Assembly: GCA_004565275.1 (NCBI GenBank) | Contig: SDOX01000019.1 | Span: forward strand, 54,361-118,360 | DNA from: Nannochloropsis salina CCMP1776 | Lineage: Eukaryota; Sar; Eustigmatophyceae; Eustigmatales; Monodopsidaceae | Direction of reading: 5' to 3' | Length of the DNA: 64,000 nucleotides | Shown: positions 45,762 through 56,800 of the stretch, piece by piece | Numbering within the stretch: the first letter of the stretch is position 1 | Layout of the letters: every line of letters starts with the position of its first letter | The notes under the pieces: model-generated | What the model was told of the DNA's origin: nothing | Seen by the model: only the letters and a program-made list of their open reading frames with translations | The model's database searches: none | Program-made: the position numbers and the translations under genes

Positions 45762-46590
45762 ACTAAGCCTATCTGTTCAGTGGGTAAAAGTGGAACAAAC
45801 AGAGGAAGAATGAATGTAAACGTGACGACAGACTGTGTGAAAGAATAAAATGTGGCGTGTGCGTCGTTTCACTCGCCCACGTCGCTGCTTTCCTCTGCTC
45901 TCTGGCTCGCACTTGGACCCCAGAGGCCTCTTTTTGATTGCCTCGTCCACAAAAATCTCATGCACCTGCCACTCCAAGTATTTGTCTACGCACTTCTAGA
46001 CCCCTCTTGCTCGTGCAGTGTACCACATTGCATCCTGCCCGTGTTGTGCCTGCAAGGCAACTACAAGTGCTAACGTCCGCCTCCTTCCTCCGGGTAGGCT
46101 AGCTCGGAAGCCGGCTTGGAAGTTCCTAAGCCTTCCTGAACGTGATGACACGCACCTGGATATTTTCCACGAACATGCGGGTGACTACCATGGAGACTTA
46201 TTCAATGCTTGAAATTAAATCTCATCTTTTGATTGTGTGCCAGCTGGTGTGTCGTGGGCTTTCCTCGGACCTGCTTATCCTCGTTGCAAATAAAGTTTTT
46301 TAAAGAAAATTAAAACTCGTCCAAAACCCGCAGAATAAGAACGACGTACGTGTTCCATACCTCCGTATTGTTTCTTTCATCGGCAGCTTACATCGGGCGC
46401 GCGTTTTTCAACATATCTGTAGTCCCTGAATGCCTTTTCGTAAAGCGTGATACCTTATTCCTGTCGTTCCCGCATCGGTCCACAACCCCCGAAACGACAT
46501 GAATGCCTCCAGGATGACCTGAAAGACGACACAACGCGCCTCACACAATATTGTTTTCCATCCTGCCAGACAACTCGATCCTCTTGGAGA
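45762..46590. other. Intergenic region between NRAMP promoter and IPMS 3' flank
   Basis: Both neighbours are on the minus strand. No conserved ORF, RNA or repeat was recognised. Confidence 0.5.
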
Positions 46591-49500
46591 TCAAATCTTC
46601 CCAAACTGAGGGTGGACAGGAAGAGAACCCCGGCTGATTGCTACCCTGTTTAAGGCCCCCAAATACGCTTGCGTCGCCGCCACAACCACGTCCGTATTGG
46701 CACTGCGCCCGTAGTAGATCTTTCCGCTGGACAAATCCTCTAGACGTACGGTCACTTCGCCCAACGCATCGATTCCCGCAGTCACCGAGGAGACGACAAA
46801 CTCCAGGAGCTGAGAGAGGGCGGTGGGAAGAAGTACGGGAAACAGAGGCGTTTAGCCGGAGCAAAGAAGACAGGAAACCACGCACCAAGGAGTCCCATGC
46901 GTCAACCAGACCCCCTCGCCGCGTTCTTCCCCTCCCCTTTCCCCTTGTCGCGTCGTCCTCCCTCCCTATGGATTCTGCCAAGTATTCAAAACGTCCCTTC
47001 ATCTTCTAGCGTCTGTCTTCCTCCGTATCCTCTTACCTTGATTTTCTCGATGCCCAACGCCTTGGTCACGGCCACGTAAGCCGCGTCCACGGGACCTGAA
47101 GGTCAATTGGAAAATGGAAGGTGAGGAGGAAAAGGGGGAGGGGAGACGCCGCGAGCACGTGGAGATGAGACACTTGGAGCACAGGCCATGCAACGCGAGA
47201 ATGGGGAAGAAGAAAAGGAGAAGCATGGGACCTTGAAAGAGTGTAGAGTTGGGAAATAACCCGGACAGGACACGGGAAAAGCCGAGGGGGAAGGAAAGGG
47301 GCAGCGCCTCCAAGGCCGTCACCGCCACGTACCTGTGCCCGTTGCCGCGACCGTGACCTCCTGATTGTCCTCCTTGTTCAAGAGGGTGATGGTAGCAGTA
47401 GGCACTTGACTGTCCCCGCATATCACCTGCAGCCACCGGGAGGGGCGGGCAGGGATGAAAGGGGCAGGGGCGGCCACGGTCAGAAAAAGGCGGCTGAGCC
47501 TGACATCGCCGTAGGCACCCCATGCCGTCACCCTCTCTCCACTCAATCAGGTCATCTCCACCACCTTTCTGCCTCGTCTTTCCCTTCTTCCCTCCGAAAC
47601 CCGGTTCTTGCCATCCTCTTACCTGGCATCGCAAGAGCTCATACTTCCCCGCGTCGTATTCAAGGCGCATCTCCTCGTTCACAATCGATTCCAAGTCCAA
47701 ATTAGTGATTTCCTGCCCAGAGAATGACGCAGGGGGGGGGGGGGGAGAGGGGCACATCCACGTGTCGCGTGTTAGGGTTTGCACGTCGGGCGGGCAGCTG
47801 GGGCGGCATTTCCACCCCGCGACGATTCCTGTACCGTCCTCCTCTTAAGCTTACCCCTTCATTACCTCTCTCCCCTCCCCCCGCCCCTACTCCCTCCCTA
47901 CCTTCTTCTTGTCAGCCACTTCCTTGAAACGCACGAAAGCCTTGTTCAGCTCGGCGTCGCTCAGCGCCTCGTAGCCAAGTTCCGTCAGGCGAGACCGAAA
48001 GGCGTGACGCCCAGAGTGTTTCCCCAGCACAAGGCCTGGGGGGAGGGCCACGACAGGGAAAACAGGGGAAAAAGTTTGCGAGGCGCCAGGGCGTGGACCG
48101 TCACGAACTCCCCAAAAATCAGACTGCAAAAGATGGGGGGGATCTCGACACAGGCCACAGGTGGGAGGGGTGGGAGGGCGGGAAGGGAAGGAAGGCAGGG
48201 GGAACGCACCGTTTTTCGCGAGACCAATCGACTCGGCGTCCATGATTTCGTACGTGGATTTGTTCTTCAGGATGCCGTCCTGGTGAATCCCGCTCTCATG
48301 GGCAAAGGCGTTGGCTCCCACGATCGCTTTGTTGGGTTGAATTACCTGAAGGCGAGAGGGAGGAAGGGAGAGAGAGGAAAGGGGGAGAGATAGACAAGGC
48401 TTGAGCAGGTTCGACAAAGACAATGTGCTTTACGTCCTAGCCGATCCTTTACCCCGCCCCCCTTCCCTCCCGCCCTCCCTCCCTCCCGCCCTCCTTCCCT
48501 ACCATGCCCGTCAGGGTGGATACCAGGCGCGAGGTTTTCCAGATTTCCGTCGTTTGAATGTTGGTCAGGGCCATCTCGTCCTCGGGCGCTCGGCCGAACC
48601 TAGCGAGGGAGGGAGGGAGGGAGGGAGGGAGGGAGGGTGGGAAGGAGGGAGAGAGGGAGGGAGGGAAAGACCGGTCAAGAGGAGATGACGAGTGGAGCCT
48701 TGTCGTGGTACTGGAAAGGCGGGGTCCGAGGAAGGGAAGCTCAGTCTCGCTCCAGAGGATTAATCGCTCCAGAGGATTAACCACGAAAAAGCCCGACAGG
48801 CGGGGGGGGAGGGAGGGAGGGCGGGCGGGAGGGAGGGAGGGAAGGGCCGCACTGAGTCTCCCCGCCCCCTTACCGAGGGTTGTAGAAGGACTTGCGGACG
48901 TGCAAGGCCATGACGATCTCCTCCAAGGCCGCATTGCCCGCCCGCTCTCCGATACCGTTGATGGTGCACTCGACCTGTCGGGCCCCCCCCTCGATGGCCG
49001 CCATGAAATTCGCCACGGCCATGCCCAAGTCGTCGTGGCTAGGAGGGAGGGGAGGAAGGGGCAGAGAGGTGTGGTGAGTGATGACACCACGCTGGAGGCT
49101 GACCGAGGGAGAAAAGGAGGAAAGCAACGAGGACGCACCCATGGACGGAGATGGTCACCCCCTCTACGCCCTTGACGTGGGCGCGGAGGCCGCGAATCAA
49201 GGCTTTGAATTCACTGGGCGTGGTGTACCCTACTGTATCCGGGACATTCAGGGTGGTGGCGCCCTTGGCGGGGGGGGGGGGGGAAAGAGAGGAGGAGTAA
49301 CGTCGGTGTCCAGGCACACATCCGGGTAGCTATGTTTCGACACGCTCTGGGCGGGCCAACGCCCCCGTACGTTGCTCGCACCGGGGGGCTTGTATTTGTG
49401 ATAACGTGCCACAGGATTGGCTGTCGAAAGGCATCCAGCTGGGGCGAAAGGACTGCGGCCCAAAGTGCAACGGGGAGTTTTTTCGGTTTGTGTCCTATCC

Positions 49501-50863
49501 GAATCCTTTCCAAGGTTTCCGTGACCTTTCCTTTCCTTGTCCTCTTCCATGCCAACCCCCCGAGACAAAGCCGCCCGAGGCCCCCTTTCTTACCGCCTCC
49601 ACCGCCACCGAGTATACTTGGTAAAGAAACGCAGGGTCGGAGCGAAGGGCGTCTTCCGCGGAGAATTCCACGTCCTCACAGAGAGACCGGGCATAGGTGA
49701 CCATCTCCCGCGTGATACCCAACACCTGAAGTGGAGGCAAACAAGCGAAGGGGAGGTAAATGGGAGGCAGGGACGACAGAGGTGGGAGACGATCGAGGCC
49801 CACGGCCACAAGGCAGCAAGGACCTAGCCAAATGCCTTCCTCCGGCTATGTTGACAAGCCCCCCCCCCCCCCCCCCCTCCAGGCCGGACACGCACCTCCT
49901 CTCGGCTTTTCTTGAGCTTGTGGAGCATGTGGATGTCGCTGGTGGCGATGAAGGTGTGGATACGCGGAAAGGCGGCGTACTTGACCGCGTTCCAGCAGGT
50001 CTCAATGTCCTTTCTCAAAGCGCGCGCCAGACCGCAAATAATGGGGGGGTTCTCCATGTTACCGACCGATTCCGCGATCCGCCGGACCGCATCGAAGTCT
50101 CCGGTACTGGCGATGGGAAAACCGGCCTCGATCACGTCTACCCCTAGCTTGGCAAGCTGTTTCGCTACCTGAGGGGTGGACCAACCGGGGGACGGGGAGG
50201 GGGAGAAGGCAAGGGGGGGGGGAGGGGGGAAGGCGAAGGGGGGGGGGAGGGACGGAGGGAGGAAGGGAAGGGAGGGGAGAAAGATGAGCGGTTTCAATCC
50301 TTTAAACAGCAAATTATACATGCAAGCGAGTTTCCCGTCCACGACCCATTGTCAAGACCAGATCCAACAACCGAGGTTGGCGACGCAAGCCGCACTGATT
50401 CATGGCGTACCTGCAGTTTTTCTTCCGCCGTCATGGTGCACCCGGGGCTTTGCTCGCCGTCGCGGAGCGTCGTGTCGAATATTTTGACACGCATGGGGTC
50501 GCGACCAGTTTCTCGATCGTGGCGCGTGGGGACCGGTCTAACCACGTCAAGCTCCGCGGGAGAGATCACGTCGCTGCTGCTCGCACCGGTTAAAGTAGTA
50601 GCCATGCGAAGGACCCTCTTCCCCGATACCACGGCATTAGGACGAGCAAAGCGCGGGGCAGAAGACGAGAAGGAAGGAGAAGATTTCGCAGAGAGAGGAA
50701 TTGGCAGGATGAATGCTTGAGTTGTGCTCGTCGACACAGCAGCAGCGGCAAGAACTAGGAGAGATGAAGCTACAGCAACGCGCTGTCTTCTACGGCCATG
50801 GGAGGAGGCGGATGAAATTGCCATGGAGGAGGCGAGGCCAGGCTGAAGATTGGATGGATGCAT
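46591..50863 (-). CDS. IPMS: 2-isopropylmalate synthase, plastid-targeted, 12 exons
   Basis: The enzyme condenses acetyl-CoA with 2-oxoisovalerate, the first committed step of leucine synthesis. Exons in coding order are 50863-50411, 50168-49896, 49725-49594, 49263-49139, 49038-48874, 48599-48503, 48345-48210, 48035-47902, 47712-47623, 47426-47333, 47095-47037 and 46809-46591. All are GT/AG and total 1977 bases (658 residues). The N-terminus has a signal peptide ([14 protein letters not shown]) ending TQAFILP, the Ala-Phe motif of complex-plastid precursors, then a Ser-rich transit segment. Catalytic features are [13 protein letters not shown], the metal site VHGHDDLGMA (codon split between exons 4 and 5), NGIGERAGN and [12 protein letters not shown]. 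The C-terminal leucine-regulatory LeuA domain is present (exons 9-12), so feedback inhibition by leucine is likely. Confidence 0.96.
48601..48665. repeat. (GGGA)n tract in IPMS intron
   Basis: The array lies in intron 5 of IPMS. On the coding strand it is CCCT repeats running straight into the exon 6 acceptor (CGCTAG). Confidence 0.85.
48808..48844. repeat. Second (GGGA)n tract in IPMS intron 5
   Basis: An imperfect GGGAGGGAGGGC array lies nearer the donor end of the same intron. Confidence 0.75.
49859..49877. repeat. Poly-C homopolymer in IPMS intron 2
   Basis: An uninterrupted run of C lies downstream of the exon 2 donor. Other long homopolymers occur at 49269-49283 (G) and 47734-47747 (G), both intronic. 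Confidence 0.8.
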
Positions 50864-51672
50864 GGTGTTTTGATTATAGCTCTCGCCTTGAATAGCTCGA
50901 ACCGCACTAGGGTGGACTGCACTGCAATTCCTACCCTGCCTCAGGTAAGGCTGCTCCTGCTATGGAAATGGGATGTTATAAATTCAAGTTATACGAGGTT
51001 AGTCGTGAGAGTCGTCTGTACATTAGCCTCTCTGACCAGGGAGCTATCCAATGCGATCCTGTTCGCAGCCCTTGCTAGTCCGTGGGAAGGAGTGAGATGT
51101 GTAAGTGCAGGCTGCCACTGATAGTAGCGGGGGGCTAGGAGGGGTGGGGATGGGAATGCAAGCCTTTCCAAGGCTTTAAATTCGTGAAGTCCCATTCGCT
51201 GTCGCTTCTTCCGTGTCATCCACTATAGCACCGTCGTCACAAGCGTGTAGTAACGAAGGCCATCCCATGCATGGAAAGAAATTGGCTGAAATGGCAAGTA
51301 ATAAAGCCATGGTGAAGGATTCTGCCCTCCGCTCTTCCGGGTAGCTCTGCCTTCTGCGAAAGGAAATGATGGAAGGCATTCCTTGCTTTCTCAAGTTTTC
51401 TTGCATGCTTTTGCGTTTTTCAGGAAACAAGCCTGTACCTATCCATAGCATCCTTATAGAGCCAGATGAGTGTGATGTCATTGTTCTCGTGGGCGGGTTT
51501 GTTTACATTTATTTTTAGGCAGTGAGCGCGAGCGGTTTTCTTATGTAGGCATGCAGGAAGCTTGGACTTTTCATAAAGATTTGACACGCATTACTTGAAT
51601 TCTTTGTACACTTCAACACCTCAAATAAGGCTTTAGATATGGATGTTTTCCATTTCTGACCAGTTTTTGTTT
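50864..51672. other. Intergenic region
   Basis: The region lies between the IPMS promoter and the 3' end of the hotdog gene. Short minus-strand frames (for example 51176-51481) have no conserved features. Confidence 0.5.
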
Positions 51673-52317
51673 TCACAAGCGGGCCCTGTTCCCTTCACTT
51701 CTGCTTTGTCGTTGATGATGCCAGGCGTCGCCTTGAGAATCCAATAAAACGTGGCATTGCGTCAAATACCGCCCGTCCTTCTTGCGTGTAAACAACACCC
51801 GATAGGACATCGGTATAAAGTTTCCCTGGGGATGGGGTGCGACATCTAAAGGAGGAAACAAGCTTCGGGAGGGAGACTGTTTGTCTCCCTCCCCAGCTCC
51901 ACGTTCCACACGCATTCCTCGCACGAGCAGGAGCAATTCCGTATTTTTCGTGCATGGAGACATGTAATCGATACTCAAAGAACGAACACGCGGCAAAGCG
52001 TGCTGGCTCCTCTCTCCGGCCCACCGAGCGGCTTGGTGATACAAGGCAAGAGCAGCGCGCTCAGCCAAAATTGCGGCGGCCCCACCATGGAGAGAACCAA
52101 AGCTATTGCAAACCTGCGGAATGACTCTGAAAGAAGCCGACGCTTCCAGTGTTAGAGGCATGGACGCTGGAAACGCCAAATAAGGGGAAGCGGCTCCTGC
52201 AGGCTCGTACACGTGGAAATTATCCAGCGCCAGGAGACGGTTTATGTTTACTACGGCACGTGAATGGTGAAAAAGGGTCATGGGAGGGAAGTGAGTGAAT
52301 GTTGTTGCGAAAAACAT
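51673..52317 (-). CDS. Hotdog-fold (PaaI/4HBT-like) thioesterase unit, downstream copy
   Basis: Hotdog thioesterases cleave acyl-CoA or acyl-ACP thioesters. The open frame encodes 214 residues. The active-site region GSLHGGAAAILAERAAL matches the family pattern ..G.lHGG.ia.laD/E. The beta strands LSIDYMSP and MSYRVLFTRKKDGR (shown short) complete the fold. The frame begins at ATG 52317, inside the last 40 bases of the upstream hotdog frame. The two may be one double-hotdog protein, joined by a 38-base GT-AG segment (52357-52320) that keeps frame exactly. If separate, they are adjacent paralogues with overlapping ORFs, which is rare in nuclear genomes. The substrate is unknown. Confidence 0.65.
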   Translation of the reverse strand: MFFATTFTHFPPMTLFHHSRAVVNINRLLALDNFHVYEPAGAASPYLAFPASMPLTLEASASFRVIPQVCNSFGSLHGGAAAILAERAALALYHQAARWAGERSQHALPRVRSLSIDYMSPCTKNTELLLLVRGMRVERGAGEGDKQSPSRSLFPPLDVAPHPQGNFIPMSYRVLFTRKKDGRYLTQCHVLLDSQGDAWHHQRQSRSEGNRARL

Positions 52318-53281
52318 GCCTTGAACGCGCCGAATACCGCCTTCATCCTGTGCGTACCGGCGGATCCTGGTTCCGTTCTCGGCAGGTCGGGTGAAGGTGC
52401 CGTCTCAGGTGGGAAAGAGGAGCTTTTCTGCGTCATTTGGCGCGCGCTAGGTAGAAGGACGGCGGAGGCTATCAGGTGCGTGAGCGGGAACGCCCAGGCA
52501 TGCATGGCCACCGTCCAAGCGGTGCCCATTTTCAAGAACTTGACGTGTCGACCGTGAGCGAGCTGAAGGATAGCAGTGAAGGTCGTGGACGATAACGGAG
52601 GTCAGAAAGTAAGGACACGAAAAAAATCTAACGATACAAACGAGGTGCGTAGCGTACGATATCCAGATATTCCCAAACTCCGTACAAATATGAGCCGAGA
52701 CGTGAGTCTTCTCGCGTCCTTTCCCCCAACTCTGTACGCACCTCTTTACCCGTTGCTACGTCCAGAAGCATCATGTCGGCAAAACCCAATGTCTCCCCTA
52801 CTTTTTTACAATGCGATTGAATCTCCACTTCCGTTCCCACAGGCACCCAGGAGAGCACGGTCGTGTTCAAACTGACGCTTACACCGGGTCGATGCCGTCC
52901 GTCCGCGGACACGAACGCCCACGAGGAGACTTCGTCAAACCATGCCGTGACGGCGCCTGCGTCCAACAAACGATGATTATTATTGTAATTATCACACAGG
53001 TGGGAGGGCACGCGTAGTCGAAGGCGAACTTGTGGCCCGGGTCCTATTTTTAGGGCTTCGACATTTTGAAGCTCTGTGGCGTTGGGTTCGATATCTCTGC
53101 GCAAAAGGACGCCAGAAAAAGCACTTTTCGACACTGCATGCAAAAGCTCAAGCACTTGGCGACTTGTTCGTTCTTGTCGGGTCATTTTTGACCTAGAATC
53201 ATGCGGTGAGATTGTTTTGAGGGACATGTCCGGTCTCTGAGAAGAGCTCGGAATTGGCGGCGATGTGGGCAACCGACGCAC
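52278..53281 (-). CDS. Hotdog-fold thioesterase-like unit, upstream copy, 2 exons
   Basis: Exon 1 is 53281-52742 (donor AAAGAG|GTGCGT) and exon 2 starts at 52562 (acceptor CCTTCAG). The junction is phase 0 and produces LLDVATGKE followed by LAHGRHVKFLKMG, the usual final strand of a PaaI/ACOT13-type hotdog domain. The central helix region is NHRLLDAGAVTAWFDEVSS. The acidic catalytic position (FDE) is kept, but the HGG of the active site reads DAG. The strands VSLNTTVLSWVPVG follow. The N-terminus is basic and Ser/Arg-rich and could be a transit peptide. After the domain, exon 2 runs on as a Ser/Pro-rich tail to a stop at 52278, overlapping the start of the next hotdog frame. See that entry for possible fusion. 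Confidence 0.65.
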
Positions 53282-53839
53282 TAACGGTGAATAAGGCGTG
53301 CCAGATAATTATTTTCAGCTAGATAGCATCGGAAGTCTGCAGCGTACACAAAGAAAAGGCACGAAAAAACGTCCGTGCTCGCGTGCCGGAGCACGAAAAT
53401 TCACCAGGCTTTATTCCGGTCTGTCAAGCCAGTTGAAGTATGAGGAAAATTTGAGGCGGCGGGCATGGAGCGGCGAGAGACATGTCTTAGGAATAACACG
53501 GCTGGCACGACCTGGCCTGCTTCTTACTCCATCGTCCGTACCTGCGTATTTCTGGTTGTCTGAAATATAAGTGGTGGTGCACCTGGCACATTTTGAAGTT
53601 GGAGGCGAGTGTCATGACAAGCAATTGCCATGCGTATAGCCCACTCTACCCCTCCCCCTCCTCATAAAAGGCAAATAGAGTAAGACGGAAAATCTGCCTG
53701 TTGCCATGGAGGGACATTCGAGCCGGTCAAGTATTGAAGAAGTTATTTGAAGTACTGCACCCGAAGGGCGTTCATCAAGACTGACGCTCGCACAGAGCAG
53801 GGCTGAGAATATTCCGTCTGAGATCAGCTCTGCGGTGCT
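53282..53839. other. Divergent intergenic region
   Basis: The region holds the presumed promoters of the hotdog gene (minus) and the sensor-kinase-like gene (plus). Nothing else was recognised. Confidence 0.5.
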
Positions 53840-56800
53840 ATGGCCGTCAAGGCAAAGGAAGGGGAGGCGCTTGCCCACCGAAGCGACGGGAGCTGTCCAG
53901 AGAAAGATATGGTGACGGACGTGGCCAAGAAGAAACGAGGCCGTGGAAAAGAAAGGCAGGTCGGCATGGTAGTGGAGTCTACCCCCCCTCCCCCCCGGAC
54001 CTTGCTGTCTCGATACACCCATGCCTGGAGGAGGATGTACGACCCGGACAGGCGCGAGCGGATACGCGCCCATTTCGGTCAAAGCCTGGGGGACCTGCCG
54101 GGAGATCCCGTGTGCAAGCCTTTTCACTGGTCTTTCCTTTTGACGGCCCTGTGGTCCTCCCTAATTCTGACCGCGGCCGTGGTCGCCAGTGCCCACATTG
54201 TCCTATCCGGGGGGGTCGTCCTCCTCTGGTTCCTCACTCCTGCCTCCACCCTCCTCCTTTGCATCCAAGCCCGGGCCTGCTGGCCCTACACGTTCACCGC
54301 CATCGTCGGCGTGGAACTGACCGCCGTCTGTCTCGGACACGGGCGTATCTCCCGAGACAGCTTGGCCGCCTTCATCATCATCGTGGTGGACCTGCTCAAC
54401 ATCTCCCTGGGCACGCTTCTGCTTCGACCTTTGGTGGCAGGGAGCATCCACATCGTCCGGACGTCCACCTTTGTGCGATACCTGGTGCTCTACGTCCTCC
54501 TCATCACCCCCGCCTTCTCCCTGGTTAACGGGGGTATCATCGTCCTCCTCCCCTCCAACAACATCACCTGGATGGGAGGGCGGCAGCTGGTGGTCGCCTG
54601 GCTCTTGGGTGATTTCTTCGCCACCTATTTTACTGTCTACGCAGTGCTCGTCTTCCGGTACACGATCGCGCAGGCCACCAAGGACACCTACCGATGGAGG
54701 GACCTGGCCGTGTACCTGCAGGCTCGGCTCCGCGCCGGGGGGATCTGGTTGTACTTGCGTGTGGTGGAGTATGCGGGCGTGCTGGTCGTCACCTACATGG
54801 TGGCGCACGCCGTGGCCACCTCCTCCACGTCCCCCAGGGACCACCTGGGGCCTCGGATCGTCTCCCGGTTGATGATCCCCCTGCTCGGCTTCGTCACCTT
54901 CCGTTTCGGCCAGTTCGGCTCCTGCGTGGCCCTGATCGTGGCCGCGGCGGGGATCTTTACCGTCACCTACGGACAGCTGGACAGGGGGGACCGGCTCACG
55001 GACATCTTCTACCAGATCGACCTCCTCCTGGGCCCGATCGTCGTGGTTTTGATCACCTGGAGCATGACCTTTCTGGCCGTGGCGCTGGCGGAGAAGCAGG
55101 ATGGCTTGAGTTTGTTGGAGAAGAGGTACGAGGGAGGAAAGGAGGGCGAGCAAGCACGGGGTAGAGGAACCGGTGACGGGCGCCGGAGGCGTGGGGAACG
55201 GAGGGGAAGAGAAGGGGAGGGGCCAGTAAGGAGACCGCGAACTCTACACTCGATAGAACGACGACAGTAAGCACGTGCTTCCTTTCCCCCTACCCCCCTC
55301 CTACCCCCTTCCTTTTATCAGAAATTTCCAGCTTTTGGTTCAAGGCAGGGAGCTCCAGCAGGCCAAATTGGAGGCGCAGCGGGCCCTCAGCACCAAGACC
55401 GAATTCTTCGCCCGGGTATCCTACGAGTTTCGGACGCCTCTCAACATCATTCTGGTAGGCATGGGGAAGATTTCCGAGGCCAGGATTGGTGTGGTGGAAC
55501 CGTGGGCTGCTCGTAGGGTCCTCTGCATCGACTTAGCTTCTCCCCTCTTGTCGGGCAGGCGCCTGGGCGGTGGGAGAAAGAGGGTGTGGAATGCGCGATC
55601 ACGTCCCTCTTTGCTCACATCGGTCGGTCCTCCCGATTCACTCTTTTCTCTCCTTTCTCCCTGGCTCTCCCCTTTTGTAGGGATTTGCCGAGGAAATTAA
55701 ACGCCAAGACCTGCCCCCCTACGTGCAAGAACGCATCGGTTACATCATTACGAGTGGCGAGAGTCTTCTCAGGTGAGTCGTCCAGTGTCCGACGCATGGG
55801 CGAACAAGCCGGCTGCCCTCCTGGCTTTCAAAAGGGGAGACGGAAAGAATTGGCATAGGAAAGGGTCGGGGGGGAAAGAATGGGTTCCCGCGGGAGGGGC
55901 CTTCGTTGGTCTCTTCTTTCCGAAGGAGGAGGCATTGCGGACCTTGACGCCCTCTCCCCGTGGCGCGTTGCCCCCCCCGCAGGATTGTGGACGACATCCT
56001 CGAGCTGTTCCGCCTCTCTTCCCAACGGCTGCAGATCGACGAATCCCTGGTCGACATCCACGCGTACTTCACCACCATGTGCGACCTCGTCCAAGTCATT
56101 ACCGACAAGAGCCAGCGCCGGCTGGAACGGGTTCAGGATCCCTCGCTCCCACGGTAGGCAGGGGAGGACCAGGGGCCGGGAGGGAGGGAGGGAGGGAGGG
56201 AGGGAGGGAGGGAGGAAGGAGGGTTGAGGTTTGGTTTCGAACGCGCGGGGGGTAAGGGAAGTCACCTGTTTTTCCATGTCTTCCACGCCCTCCCACTCCC
56301 CTCCCACCGCCTCCCCTCGTCTTTCCCCCCTTTCGACCCGCGGTCGCTCCCTCCGTCCTACGCTACGTGTTTCTGGACAAGATTCGCTTCTCCCAGCTGG
56401 TCATGAATTTGTCGAGCAATGCCGCCAAATCGACCGGGACCGGGGGAAGGATTGTTCTACGGCTGCGGCAGGTGAAAGGAAGGGGGAAAAAAGGTGGCAA
56501 AGGCGTCTTAATGAACTCCAGAGAGGCCAGGGAGGCGAGGGGGAGGGAGGAACGGGAAGGGAAAGGGGTCCTAGAGGTGGAGGAGAACGGTGTGCGTGCG
56601 GACAGTCATGGGGGGGCTGGCGGCGGGAAGGTGCCGCGGGAGGAAAGGATCGGAAATGATGCAATGCGTCACAACAAGGGTCCAGGCAATGAGAAAACCA
56701 GCCCTAAGTTAGGGTCCCCCAAGAAGGAGAAGAGGGTGGCTGAGGGCAAGGGGATAGGGAAGAGTGGGAGGCGACGGAGTCATCGTGTGATATGGCTTCG

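Noticed and set aside
48601-48665. Regular spaced GGGA array considered as a CRISPR-like or minisatellite element
   Set aside because: It is a plain tetranucleotide repeat without spacers, inside an intron.
54203-55153. A 316-residue open frame antisense to the first exon of the sensor kinase
   Set aside because: It mirrors GC-rich codons of the sense gene, has Asp/Gly/His-rich composition and no domain pattern; the sense strand has convincing membrane helices and kinase boxes.
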